Assembly (NCBI GenBank): GCA_002049455.2
Contig: KV918947.1
Span: 62,001 to 126,000, forward strand
Source: Porphyra umbilicalis
Taxonomy: Eukaryota; Rhodophyta; Bangiophyceae; Bangiales; Bangiaceae
Length of the DNA: 64,000 nt
Reading direction: 5' to 3'
Within the stretch, counting starts at the first letter, position 1; every line of letters starts with the position of its first letter. Below the pieces are notes generated by a model. That model was not told the DNA's origin and searched no databases. It worked only from the letters and a program-made list of their open reading frames with translations. Below, piece by piece: positions 9,480 to 21,753 of this stretch. Position numbers and translations under genes: made by a program.

Positions 9480-11900
9480 TGCACGAGGTTGGACAGGCTT
9501 CCCCCGCGGCGCCTGCACGGCAACACGGAGACGCAGTTGGTGCACGTCCCGTCGTCGGCGGCGGCGTTGGGCATCACGACCGACGCGCAGGTGGTACAGA
9601 TGCAGGTGGGGACGGTGCGCGTGACGGCGTTGCCGGTGCCGACGCGGAGCAGGGAGCGCGTCGCGCGCGCGGTTGGTCGTGGCGTTGCCGGCGCCGACGT
9701 GGAGCAGGAAGCGCGTCGCGCAAGCCGTTGGTCGTGGCCACAGTTGTGTACGTCGTTGAAACGACGAGCCAGTTGGTGCACGTCCCATCGTCGGCGACTG
9801 CGTCGGGCGTCACGACCGTCGCGCAGGTGGTACAGTTGCAGGTGGCGACGTTGCGCGTGACGGCGTTGCAGGTGCCGACGCGGAGCAGGGAGCGCGCCGC
9901 GCAAGCAGTTGGTCGTGGCGTCGCCGGCGCCGACGCGGAGCAGGGAGCGCGTAGCGCGAGCCGCTGGTCGTGGCGTTGCCGGCGCCGACGTGGAGCAGGG
10001 AGCGCGTCGCGCAAGCCGTTGGTCGTGGCGGCAGTTGTGTACGTCGTTGAAACGAAGAGCCAGTTGGTGCACGTCCCATCGTCGGCGACTGCGTCGGGCG
10101 TCACGACCGTCGCGCAGGTGGTACAGTTGCAGGTGGCGACGTTTAGCGTGACGGCGTTGCAGGTGCCGACGCGGAGCAGGGAGCGCGCCGCGCAAGCAGT
10201 TGGTCGTGGCGTCGCCGGCGCCGACGCGGAGCAGGGAGCGCGTAGCGCGAGCCGCTGGTCGTGGCGTCGCCGGCGCCGACGTGGAGCAGGGAGCGCGTCG
10301 CGCAAGCCGTTGGTCGTGGCGGCAGTTGTGTACGTCGTTGAAACGACGAGCCAGTTGGTGCACGTCCCATCGTCGGCGACCACGTCGGGCGGCACAACCG
10401 TCGCGCAGGTGGTACAGTTGCAGGTGGCGACGTTTAGCGTGACGGCGTTGCAGGTGCCGACGCAGAGCAGGGAGCGCGCCGCGCAAGCAGTTGGTCGTGG
10501 CGTCGCCGGCGCCGACGCGGAGCAGGGAGCGCGTAGCGCGAGCCGCTGGTCGTGGCGTTGCCGGCGCCGACGTGGAGCAGGGAGCGCGTCGCGCAAGCCG
10601 TTGGTCGTGGCGGCAGTTGTGTACGTCGTTGAAACGACGAGCCAGTTGGTGCACGTCCCATCGTCGGCGACTGCGTCGGGCGTCACGACCGTCGCGCAGG
10701 TGGTACAGTCGCAGGTGGCGACGTTGCGCGTGACGGCGTCGCCGGTGCCGACGCGGAGCAGGGAGCGCGTCGCGCGCGCGGTTGGTCGTGGCGTTGCCGG
10801 CGCCGACGTGGAGCAGGAAGCGCGTCGCGCAAGCCGTTGGTCGTGGCCACAGTTGTGTACGTCGTTGAAACGACGAGCCAGTTGGTGCACGTCCCATCGT
10901 CGGCGACTGCGTCGGGCGTCACGACCGTCGCGCAGGTGGTACAGTTGCAGGTGGCGACGTTGCGCGTGACGGCGTTGCAGGTGCCGACGCGGAGCAGGGA
11001 GCGCGCCGCGCAAGCAGTTGGTCGTGGCGTCGCCGGCGCCGACGCGGAGCAGGGAGCGCGTAGCGCGAGCCGCTGGTCGTGGCGTTGCCGGCGCCGACGT
11101 GGAGCAGGGAGCGCGTCGCGCAAGCCGTTGGTCGTGGCGGCAGTTGTGTACGTCGTTGAAACGAAGAGCCAGTTGGTGCACGTCCCATCGTCGGCGACTG
11201 CGTCGGGCGTCACGACCGTCGCGCAGGTGGTACAGTTGCAGGTGGCGACGTTTAGCGTGACGGCGTTGCAGGTGCCGACGCGGAGCAGGGAGCGCGTCGC
11301 GCAAGCAGTTGGTCGTGGCGTCGCCGGCGCCGACGCGGAGCAGGGAGCGCGTAGCGCGAGCCGCTGGTCGTGGCGTTGCCGGCGCCGACGTGGAGCAGGG
11401 AGCGCGTCGCGCAAGCCGTTGGTCGTGGCGGCAGTTGTGTACGTCGTTGAAACGACGAGCCAGTTGGTGCACGTCCCATCGTCGGCGACCACGTCGGGCG
11501 GCACAACCGTCGCGCAGGTGGTACAGTTGCAGGTGGCGACGTTTAGCGTGACGGCGTTGCAGGTGCCGACGCAGAGCAGGGAGCGCGCCGCGCAAGCAGT
11601 TGGTCGTGGCGTCGCCGGCGCCGACGCGGAGCAGGGAGCGCGTAGCGCGAGCCGCTGGTCGTGGCGTTGCCGGCGCCGACGTGGAGCAGGGAGCGCGTCG
11701 CGCAAGCCGTTGGTCGTGGCGGCAGTTGTGTACGTCGTTGAAACGACGAGCCAGTTGGTGCACGTCCCATCGTCGGCGACTGCGTCGGGCGTCACGACCG
11801 TCGCGCAGGTGGTACAGTTGCAGGTGGCGACGTTGCGCGTGACGGCGTCGCCGCTGCCGACGCGGAACAGGGAGCACGTCGCGCAGGCGGTCGGGCGAGG
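9480..11900. repeat. Tandem array 1: 291-bp units in a duplicated 1,109-bp block
   Basis: The landmark GTACGTCGTTGAAACGA recurs at 9748, 10039, 10330, 10621, 10857, 11148, 11439 and 11730: spacings 291, 291, 291, 236, 291, 291, 291. Block 9748-10856 is therefore duplicated as the next 1,109 bp. Because 291 is a multiple of three, long open frames exist on both strands. One minus frame repeats a Cys-rich segment (TCNCTTCATVV then DGTCTNW). I do not call it a gene, because the openness follows from unit length and GC content, but a repetitive minus-strand protein is not excluded. Confidence 0.9.
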
Positions 11901-12470
11901 CGGGCGTGTGGCGGCTGTCGAGATGGGCGGAAGTTCGAGGCAGGAAGGTGTCGCTGTCGTCGACAAGGTGTGGCTTCCGCGGTAATGGGGTTGTGTGGAT
12001 GGCCGGGCGGTCGGAGGGGGTGAGGATTGGGCGTTGACGGCCTGCAAACGACCACGGCGCCAGCGGCAGTGAACGCCACTGGTGTTCAGTCAGAGGCGTG
12101 ACAGCCGGAGTTGGGCGTCGGGCCGGACCAAGTGGAACGAAATTGGCTTCGAGCAGTGCAAGGGGCGCGGTGCTTGTGTCTTGGACGGATGCGTCCGGAG
12201 GGCCCAAATTGAATGCACGATTGATCAATGTGAATGGGACAAATATCGGATTTGCGGTCGCAAATACGCCGCTCATGTCTCATGTCACATTCTGATTGGT
12301 CTGATCTGAGAAGAAGCACCAGACGCCCCGCTGCTGTGTCAACTCCGAAGCACCTCGAGCAAGCGGGCGTGCTTCAATCTGCCTGCCATCATTGTCGGTC
12401 GTTGTCAGCCGTCAGCGGTCGCGAGTACGTGCCATTGGTCGCTGCCTCGTGGTTGTCTGGGTTCCGCACG

Positions 12471-15400
12471 ATGGATGCAGCGCGTCGTGGCTCTGACGAG
12501 GCATTCGTGGACGAGTGGCCAAACGCGGAAGGAGACCTGTCTGATGTCGACTCGGACGCTGAAGAAGGTGAGCGCGTTGCTGCTGTCGCCGGCGATGCAC
12601 GCAGCATCCATCGTGTTGCTTATCGTCTGTACAGGCGAGCAGGGCGCCGCGCGCGTCAGTGTCGCAGCGCGGAAGTTCGTATTGCTATTGCTGTGAACCG
12701 TCAAACGGTATTGAGGTGTGCGCGGTATGTGGCGGCGGCGGGCGCGGGCGCCGACGTCCGCCCGGCACCCATTGAGGCTGCGATTGATCCGTGTGGTGTG
12801 AGGTCGGACGCCTCGGTCGTTCTTCGCGATGGCGACGTATTGCTGGTGGAGGCGAAAGGAGTGTCCCGAGGTGGCCCGAGTGGCCGTGGCGGCTCGCGTG
12901 GTGGCACTGCTGGCGGGGGAAGTCCTGCTGGGAACGATGAAGTGCTTGGAGCAGCCGTCGTGGAGCTGAATGCCAGGCAGAGCAACCCCCCCGCAAGAGG
13001 CAGCGCACGATATTGGAGTTCATGCGAGTGTCACGAGCCTCGCCGCCTGTCCCGCGCGGAGTGAGAGTGGGTTGCCACGGCGTCCCCCAACCGTCTCGCT
13101 CGTCGCCCCCTACCCTGCCCACCGCACACGGCCTCGGCTCTGCTGCTGCCGCGCGTGAAGCTGGTGGCATTGACGCCGCTGATGCTGCTCGTGTGGCTTC
13201 CCGGTCGACAAGCGGGGCGACCACTGCCGCATCTGACGCCCCAGAGCGGGCGGTGTCAGTTGTGATATTGCCCGCGGTTGAGCGTCTCCCGACGGCGTCA
13301 GCGTATACGTCGATGCGGCGGTCGTGGCGACGGGTCGAGGGCGTTGCCTCCTTCAAGCACACTCCTTACCTCGGAGACACCGACGACGCGCATGCTGCGG
13401 CGGCGCCCATCATGCGCAAGAACGGGTGGACTGCCCCCAACTGTAACAGTGACGGCAGTGACGCGTCAGACGATGAGCCTACCCACCTCGGCAATCGATA
13501 CCATTCGCTTGAAGAGCGGACCTTCCGGATGGTGCAGCGCGCCGGCGTGTACGCAGTTGTTCAAGCGCTTGGTGACGCGCCGGCGGTGGTGCACACCTTG
13601 AGCGAGGTGCTGGGGGAGACGCTGCCTCACATGACGCACGTGGTTAAGCTCGTCCAGCGGAGGGGGGATGACCACCGCCGCGCCGCGTCAGAGCGCGAGG
13701 CGCAGGCCACCCGCCAAGCCGCTCTGGAGCAGCTGACGGGCGGCGCCAGCCTCGCAGTGGTGCTCGCTAGCGGCGCTTTACGGGAGCAGGGCGGTCGTGT
13801 GGCTGGTTCTGCGTTTCCAAGCCGCGGGAGCGGCGCTCCCGAGGCCCGAGTGCGAGGCGCACCGGTCGCTTTTGGGGCCTCCACGTCTGCGGCTGCGGCG
13901 TCAGCGGCCGACGTCGCAGCCGCTCGCCTCCCCCCTTTGAGTCGTGTGTGGGCTCTGCGGCAAGCCGAGCTAGTTCGGCAGTCGCACACGGAGAGCGACG
14001 CGATGCGCAACGACGCCGCTGCTGTTCGGACGCTACGGACAGTCGTTCGAGCTCATGGCGGCGCTGATGCTGCCGCGCACCTGCCGTCTGTCGGCACTCT
14101 GTTCGGTGCTGGCCACGCGGTGCCAACCTGCGCCAGTGTTGCCGGACCCGCTATAGCGGTGGCGGGCGAAGTGCAGCTGCCGCAAAGGGGACATTTGAGT
14201 CGTCTCTTGTGCCGTGTCTGTCTGCGGTATGCGTGTCGACTGCACGGCGCACGTGACGGCGACCCGCTAACTGTGCCGCTTCCCCCTCGCCCGGTTGGTC
14301 TTCCTCGTGGAGCCGACGGTGCGGACGCGGACGGGCTAGAGTGGTCTCCCCGCCGCGCTTGGGGCGACTCGGCAGTCGCCCCAGTTGCCCCACGCGCCGG
14401 CGCAGGCGCACGGTTCTCGGCTTACTTCGACTGGGCGGACGCGACGGGTCTGCATGTTGGTCCGAGTGTCGAGTTACGTGTTGGCTCGGCCGTCGCCGAC
14501 GACGCGCGGCGAACAGATGTTGGGCCAGATACAGGGTGCCGCGGCCGCCCGCCGGTTTCCACTGTTGTGGCTAAAAGCGTTGCTGTTGCCCCACGCGATG
14601 GCGACGTCGCCGGGCGTCTCGCGGGTGGCACCAGGCGCGCCACTGCGGGCGGGACTGGGTCACCCGCTTTTAGCAACGCTGTCGGCGCTTCTGTTGGCGA
14701 TGGTTCGGCCGTTGTAGCTGGTACCTCCTCGGCGAAGTGCGACGCCGATGCTCCTCGGCCTCCAACCACTCATGCGGAGGATGTGGACGTCGCACGTGTC
14801 GACGACGTCTGGCAGCGGCCGTCGTTGTCATCTCTGTGGCGTGGGCGGCGCGCCCGAGTCCACCACTCGGCAATCGCCCAGGCGGCCAGTGGGTGCTTTG
14901 AGTGCCGTCTCGACCCCCGCGTGCGAGCTGTTATGCGTTCCGTGCCTCGTGCTGTGGGCGGTTGGCGAGTCGACCAGGTGGGGCTGCTGCAGATGGGAGC
15001 TGACATTGTCGGTGTGCAGGACACCTGCCGCCTTGCTCGGTTTGTGGCTGGCAAGACGTGTCGCCGCGTGGCTGAGTTTTTGGAGGGTCCGGGGCTCTCT
15101 CTGCTCTGCGCGTCACCGGTGGAGCAGCCGTTGCAGGACCCTGGCCTGGAAGCTGTCGGGAGTTCTGAGGCGACGGCGGGGAGTTGCGCCGGCGGGTTGG
15201 ACGAGGACAGCGGGGGGTCGGCAACGGCGTCGCAGTGCTCCCCTGCCCCGCATTGCTCTCTTTGCAGCTCTCGCGCCTCCCGTCAATCGGGCACGACCAA
15301 CAGCCAGGACGACCTCTGCGCGCCGGACAAGGTGCACGACTTTGCGCCCTGCTTTCACAGCGGGGAGTGTACAGAGGAGCGGTGTCGGTGCGCGCGCACC

Positions 15401-16216
15401 GGGTTGGCGTGCGAGAAGACGTGTGGGTGCGCTCAGTATCGCTGGACGGCGGGCTCGCCGTCTTCGGCAGGCTTGGGCTCTGCACACTCAATCGGCGAGA
15501 GTGTCCTAGCGCCTTGGTCTCGGTTGTGCGGTCGTCGCATCTGGTGTGCATGTGTGCCGCCGTCGAGGTGCGACACGGATGAGTGCCCGTGTTTCGCGGT
15601 CGACAGGGAGTGCGACCCCGATGCCTGCGACACTTGCGGTGCGCATTGGCATCCAAGCACTGGGATCGACGGTGCGCCTCACTCACCGGATGACGGCGTG
15701 CACCGTGCCGGTGCGCAGGTACTACGAGGAGCGGGGTTGCTGATTGCGGCTGACGTTGAGAGCGGGGGTGTCGCTGCCGGAGGCGTTGTAGGCCGCCGTC
15801 GCTGTCGCAACGTCCAACTCCAAGTCGGTGCCCGCGCTCGTTGCGTGCTTGGTCGCTCGGACGCTTACGGATTCGGTGTCTTCGCTGCTGAAGGTGCGGC
15901 GCAAGGCGACTTTGTTGGTGAGTACGTCGGTGAACTCATCTCAAATGCGGAGGCGGCAGCGCGTGGGCGCGTGTACGACGCCAAGGGGGTGAGCTTCCTG
16001 TACTCCATCACCAAGACGGTGAACATAGACGCTACACGGGTGGGCAACCGGCTGAAATTCATGAACCACCGCACGACGGAGCATGCCAACGTCAAGGCGA
16101 AGCTGTTGAGCGTGTGTGGCGAGATTAGAGTCGGGTTGTTTGCCAAGGCGCCGCTGTGTGCCGGGGAGGAGTTGTTCTTTGATTATGGATACGAGCTGCC
16201 AGGGTGGGTTGAGTGA
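12471..16216 (+). CDS. Enhancer-of-zeste-like histone H3K27 methyltransferase (MCSS, CXC and SET domains), one frame break
   Basis: Homologue of the PRC2 catalytic subunit. ATG 12471 opens a frame ending in ELNARQ; at the C7 run 12986-12992 it continues, after a one-base change, into the long frame with PRKRQRTILEF (NLS-like) running to the stop at 16216, about 1,247 residues. FKHTPYLGDTDDAH near 13355 resembles the PYMGDE segment of EZH proteins. LCRVCLRYACRLHG (about 14210) matches the EZ MCSS motif. The CXC domain spans about 15345-15640 (CFHSGECTEERCRCA, CPCFAVDRECDPDACDTCGAH). SET spans about 15820-16200, with the EYVGE tyrosine, FMNH and EELFFDYGY retained. It differs from animal EZH in FMNHR (Ser to Arg), and the NPNC element is not kept. 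Probably catalytic; host gene versus element cargo is the open question. Confidence 0.85.
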
Positions 16217-17089
16217 AGTGTGCGTGTGCTGCTTCTCACGGACCTACAGGACGCGGTGCCGTCGGCCGCCGGGGAGGTGCATCAATGAGAACCTCATGCG
16301 CGCTTCGCGTTGTGCCCTGTCCTTTGTCCTTGGAAAGGCTTTCATTTCTCCGGTGCATTGAGCGCGTCGTTTGTGCCACTGGAAACGCAGCTGAACTTGT
16401 TGTGCAATGACGACCATACGACGCGCCTCTTTTTTCTGAGCCCAGCGTGTGCGCCCGAGAGTCGACGCTAATTCGAAGACGGCTCCTATTGCGTGCACAA
16501 CACAGGCCTTTCTTGTGTTCGTGTCACTTTCGAGAAAGACAAAGTCTGGTGGATATGTGCGCCACAGAGGGAGGCGGTGGAAGGGATCTCTGTAAGTTTC
16601 CTGACAGCTGTCATCCAATGATCGCGCGCCATTGCACAGTGAGAGCAATATCTCGAACACACGCAAGTGCAGTCGCACGACGAAGTTGCCTGTCGGAGAC
16701 GCACACGCGCGGTGCTCACGTTGCGTTCGTTTGCCTGCTGGTGCCGGGCGCCGTCGTGGCGCCCGAAGTTGAAGAGCGGGCGCACGCGCAGTGTGTCGCT
16801 GTGCATTAACGGCGGCACCACACTGGCGCGGTCGGGAGAGCCATTTTAAGGCTCCGGGGGGCTGTGGCGGAGCCGTGCGTTGAGCGCGTAGCGCACCCGG
16901 CATCGCGCCACGACACGGGCGCTGTCGCCGACGCGGACGTGGTCGGCTTGATTTTCATCTCGGGGGGGGCGTGGCAGAGGCGCGCGGGAAGTGCGTGGTG
17001 GATCATCTTTCGCATCTCGACCCGGCCGCCGTCGGCGAAGGCGACGTGCGCCGACGGCGTCGCGGACGTGGTTGCCTCGGTTCACATCT
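16217..17089. other. Non-coding stretch between the E(z)-like gene and array 2
   Basis: No gene recognised. It should contain the 3' UTR of the E(z)-like gene. From about 16850 the sequence grades into diverged copies of the array 2 unit. Confidence 0.5.
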
Positions 17090-19515
17090 CGGGGGGGGGT
17101 GGCAAAGGCGCGGTGCTCTTGCGCGTCGTGCACGTTGCAGTGGAGCTTGTGGTGGCGGCGGCGGAGGCGGTGTGCCTGGTGGACATCTTGGCACGGCTGT
17201 TGTGGCCGTGCACGCGGTGCTGCTGGCGGTGCTGCTGCGGGTGCATGTGCTGGCTTTCGTGGTGCTCTTGCACGTCTTGCACGTTGCAGTGGAGCTTGTG
17301 GTGGCGGCTGAGGAGGCGGTGTGCCTGGTTGACATCTTGGCACGGCTGTTGTGGCCGTGCACGCGGTGCTGCTGGCGGTGCTGCTGCGGGTACAAGTGCT
17401 GGCTGTCGTGGTGCTCTTGCGCGTCGTGCACGTTGCAGTGGAGCTTGTGGTGGCGGCGGCGGAGGCGGTGTGCCTGGTTGACATCTTGGCACGGCTGTTG
17501 TGGCCGTGCACGCGGTGCTGCTGGCGGTGCTGCTGCGGGTACAAGTGCTGGCTGTCGTGGTGCTCTTGCGCGTCGTGCACGTTGCAGTGGAGCTTGTGGT
17601 GGCGGCAGCGGAGGCGGTGTGCCTGGTTGACATCTTGGCACGGCTGTTGTGGCCGTGCACGCGGTGCTGCTGGCGGTGCTGCTGCGGGTACAAGTGCTGG
17701 CTGTCGTGGTGCTCTTGCGCGTCGTGCACGTTGCAGTGGAGCTTGTGGTGGCGGCGGCGGAGGCGGTGTGCCTGGTTGACATCTTGGCACGGCTGTTGTG
17801 GCCGTGCACGCGGTGCTGCTGGCGGTGCTGCTGCGGGTGCAAGTGCTGGCTGTCGTGGTGCTCTTGCGCGTCGTGCACGTTGCAGTGGAGCTTGTGGTGG
17901 CGGCGGCGGAGGCGGTGTGCCTGGTTGACATCTTGGCACGGCTGTTGTGGCCGTGCACGCGGTGCTGCTGGAGGTGCTGCTGCGGGTGCAAGTGCTGGCT
18001 GTCGTGGTGCTCTTGCACGTCTTGCACGTTGCAGTGGAGCTTGTGGTGGCGGCGGCGAAGGCGGTGTGCCTGGTGGACATCTTGGCACGGCTGTTGTGGC
18101 CATGCACGCGGTGCTGCTGGCGGTGCTGCTGCGGGTGCAAGTGCTGGCTGTCGTGGTGCTCTTGCGCGCTGTGCACGTTGCAGTGGAGCTTGTGGTGGCG
18201 GCTGCGGAGGCGGTGTGCCTGGTGGACATCTTGGCACAGCTGTTGTGGCCGTGCACGCGGTGCTGCCGGCGGTGCTGCTGCGGGTGCAAGTGCTGGCTGT
18301 CGTGGTGCTCTTGCACGTCTTGCACGTTGCAGTGGAGCTTGTGGTGGCGGCGGCTGAGGCGGTGTGCCCGTTTGACATCTTGGCACGGCTGTTGTGGCCG
18401 TGCACGCGGTGCTGCTGGCGGTGCTGCTGCGGGTGCAAGTGCTGGCTGTCGTGGTGCTCTTGCGCGCTGTGCACGTTGCAGTGGAGCTTGTGGTGGCGGC
18501 TGCGGAGGCGGTGTGCCTGGTGGACATCTTGGCACAGCTGTTGTGGCCGTGCACGCGGTGCTGCCGGCGGTGCTGCTGCGGGTGCAAGTGCTGGCTGTCG
18601 TGGTGCTCTTGCACGTCTTGCACGTTGCAGTGGAGCTTGTGGTGGCGGCGGCGGAGGCGGTGTGCCTGGTGGACATCTTGGCACGGCTGTTGTGGCCGTG
18701 CACGCGGTGCTGCCGGTGGTGCTGCTGCGGGTGCAAGTGCTGGCTGTCGTGGTGCTCTTGCACGTCTTGCACGATGCAGTGGAGCTTGTGGTGGCGGCGG
18801 CTGAGGCGGTGTGCCTGGTTGACATCTTGGCACGGCTGTTGTGGCCGTGCACGCGGTGCTGCTGGCGGTGCTGCTGCGGGTACAAGTGCTGGCTGTCGTG
18901 GTGCTCTTGCACGTCGTGCACGTTGCAGTGGAGCTTGTGGTGGCGGTGGCAGAGGCGGTGTGCCTGGTGGACATCTTGTCACGGCTGTTGTGGCCGTGCT
19001 CGCGGTGCTGCTGACGAAGCTGCTGCGGGTGCAAGTGCTGGCGGTCGTGGTGCTCTTGCACGTCTTGCACGTTGCAGTGGAGCTTGTGGTGGCGGCTGCG
19101 GAGGCGGTGTGCCTGGTGGACATCTTGGCACGGCTGTTGTGGCCATGCTCGCGCTGCTGCTGTCGGTGCTGCTAAGGGTACAAGTGCTGGCTGTCGTGGT
19201 GCTCGTGCGCGTCGTGCACGTTGCAGTGGAGCTTGTGGTGGCGGCTGAGGAGGCGGTGTGCCTGGTTGACATCTTGGCACGGCTGTTGTGGCCGTGCACG
19301 CGGTGCTGCTGGCGGTGCTGCTGCGGGTACAAGTGCTGGCTGTCGTGGTGCTCTTGCGCGTCTTGCACATTGCAGTGGAGCTTGTGGTGGCGGCGGCGGA
19401 GGCGGTGTGCCTGGTTGACATCTTGGCACGGCTGTTGTGGCCGTGCACGCGGTGCTGCTGGCGGTGCTGCTGCGGGTGCAAGTGCTGGCTGTCGTGGTGC
19501 TCTTGCGCGCCGTTC
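17090..19515. repeat. Tandem array 2: 16 copies of a 149-bp unit
   Basis: GACATCTTG recurs from 17182 to 19417, a distance of 2,235 bp or exactly 15 x 149. Intermediate positions checked (18821, 19268) are on register, so I see no indels among the 16 copies. Units differ by scattered substitutions only. Because 149 is not divisible by three, each frame cycles through all phases; nevertheless long open frames exist on both strands, which shows the openness is not coding evidence. Confidence 0.95.
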
Positions 19516-19613
19516 AAGTGCGCGTTGGCGCGCTGCTGTGGCTGTTAGAGCTCGTTGCTGTGCAGGTCTTGGTCGTTGGGGAGCTAGTATCTGTGCTATC
19601 CTGACTGGCTGAG

Positions 19614-20648
19614 ATGTACAGCGTCGATATGCGTCTTGTAGCTGTGACGATGTTGCGGAATGGGGTGCGCAAGAGCGTCATTTATAAGAACATTGGCGTC
19701 AAGCGGTCAACTCTCAAGCGCTGGTTCAAGTACTACCGGGAGCACGGATCAGTATGGAGGGACCCGTTGCGGCAGAACTAGCACCACAACAGCTGCTGGT
19801 TTGACAGGACGCTCATGACGGCCATGGTGCACCTGGTCCGAGAGCACCCGCGGGCTCTGTTACGGGAACACTTCGAGATGCTCAAGCTGATGCGCAGCCA
19901 CCCAAGCGGCGAGTTTTTTGCTCTGCGTGCATCGAAGAGTATGATCGACCGGCACTTGCACAAGTTGGGCTTCACACGCAAGCGCTCGCTCCGTCTCTTT
20001 CGTGAGTCGTCGGCCGCCGTGCGGCGCGTCCACGCCCTCGTCCGGGACAACATCCCCGAGCGCTGCATCGTGTCAGTCGACGAGACACACACAGACGGTA
20101 GCGATGTCTTCCGATTGTACGGGCGGGCTTTGGCTCGCGAGCGCGACAACGTCCACGGTCGGGACCCCCGGTCGGTTCCGCGGACAAGCACGACGATGGC
20201 GGTGTCGAGTGATGGCCGCATCTTGGGCTTCCAGTCCGTGGTGGTGGGGAGAGGCGCGCTGACGTCGGCGGACTGGCGACTGTTCCTGCAACTGCTCATC
20301 CCCAAACTGGGTGTGTATGTTCCGGGGCGCCCATGGAGCCAGCAGTCGAACAACTGCGCCGTTCTGTTCGACAATGCGCCCATCCACAACGCTGGTGGGG
20401 ACACGTTCCTCGGAAACAACGGCGTCCCCTTTTTGCGTCTACCACCGTACAGTCCCGACCTGCAACCAATCGAGGGCGTCTTCAATGACTTGAAGATTGT
20501 GATCCGGAACTTGGTGTATGTGATGCCGGACTTGTTGGACGACCCGCATTTGTTGCAGGCGACAGCGGCAAGCAAGCTCTCTCGACGCCAGATCATCGGG
20601 CAGTTCGATCGGGTTCGCAAGGTCATTGAGTCGATCATCGCCGAATAA
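19614..20648 (+). pseudogene. IS630/Tc1-mariner superfamily transposase with one in-frame TAG
   Basis: 345 codons including the stop, in a single frame from ATG 19614. Residues 1-55 form a helix-turn-helix start (MRLVAVTMLRNGVRKSVIYK, VKRSTLKRWFKYYREHG). Codon 56 (19779-19781) is TAG. The frame then continues through a DDE_3 catalytic domain: D156 in VSVDETHTDG, D253 in VLFDNAPIHN, E287 in PYSPDLQPIEGVF, with 33 residues between the last two. Everything but the stop looks intact, so it is recently inactivated, suppressed, or restarted at the internal ATG 19815, which would lack the DNA-binding part. I found no terminal repeats around it. Confidence 0.85.
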
Positions 20649-21753
20649 ATCTCACATTGTCTTCAATCTGATTCGATCTTTTGCTATGGGGAAGAGCGTC
20701 GGACATTGAAGTGCCTCCCGCCACGACCCTTGCTCTCCACGCCCCAGACGAGCACCAGGCGTGGCCATGCTGGATGCGCCATCTGTCCGACCCAGTCGGT
20801 CGGCAACTGACGGGCATGCAATCGGGTGGAAAGATGTCTGGCACTGAGGCACTGTGGCGAGGAGCCGGAGAGGGCGGCATGTGCGGCTGCTGGCGCATTG
20901 CCGACGTACGAGTATCGATGACGTGAAGCGCATTAGTCCGGAACACGAAGTGATGCGGGCGCACTGGGCCCGAGTCCGGTGCTGTGGGCACTTCATTGCT
21001 CCAGGCTCAGACAGCGAATTACGTTTCTGTCAAGTCTCGCTGCACTCAGTCCGCAGACGGTACTCCCGGCAGCACCCCAACGCGTTGGGATTGGTGGTCG
21101 GTGGTCATGGATGGACACGTTCGTGTCGAACCTACAGATCTCGACTGCATCGATCGTCCACAGAGTCGGTTCGCCTGGTTGAATAAAAATAATTGAAGAA
21201 GTAGACCACAGAATCCGTCAATCTGCTGGATCTCGCTGTCGAATTCGGGCCGGGTCAGCCGTCACCGTCGTCGACACCACCGCCGTCACCGTCGAGGATC
21301 ACCATCCCTGCTGCCGATCGAATCGCACGTGCCCCCTGCCGTTGCCAGCGACTGCGCCATCCCCTCCTGCGGTGTTGAGAATCACCATTCGGAGCACGCG
21401 ATCTGTGAGTTGGTGCCAAGCCCCATCCTGCACGACAAGAGACAGCTCCCCACTCATGCGCTCACCACGCGTGCTCCACTGTCTGGTGTGGTCGCTCATT
21501 CTGTCTCACAGTCTTCCGGGCGTCACGGTATGTTTGTGTGCGGGAGCCCCGATTGCCAATGGTTCTGAATGTCGAGTATTGTTTGAAGTTCTGTTTTTTG
21601 TTCATCCCGTGGATTGCTGCAGCGCGGTATACCGCCTGTGTCGCTGGGTGCAGCGTGCATGACATGATGGAATGGGTGTTGACGACCATCGTTATGCCGT
21701 TCTTCGCTGATGTCCACGTCCCATTCTGTCACCCAGACTCCTCCAATTCAGAC
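20649..21753. other. Stretch between transposase remnant and small Cys/His gene
   Basis: Short open frames only, none recognised. It probably contains the promoter or 5' UTR of the gene at 21754. The frame of that gene stays open back to 21538 but without conserved content. Confidence 0.5.

Noticed and set aside
9574..12276. 900-codon minus-strand open frame across array 1
   Set aside because: Opens in unique sequence but is almost entirely repeat; equally long frames exist on the other strand, and the 291-bp unit keeps any frame open. Kept only as a low-interest finding.
16846..19612. 500-800-codon frames in all three minus frames (and in + frames) of array 2
   Set aside because: A 149-bp unit without stops leaves every frame open; no frame is preferred.
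21120..21145. B-box-like GGTTCGA on the minus strand
   Set aside because: No acceptor, D or anticodon arms can be folded around it.
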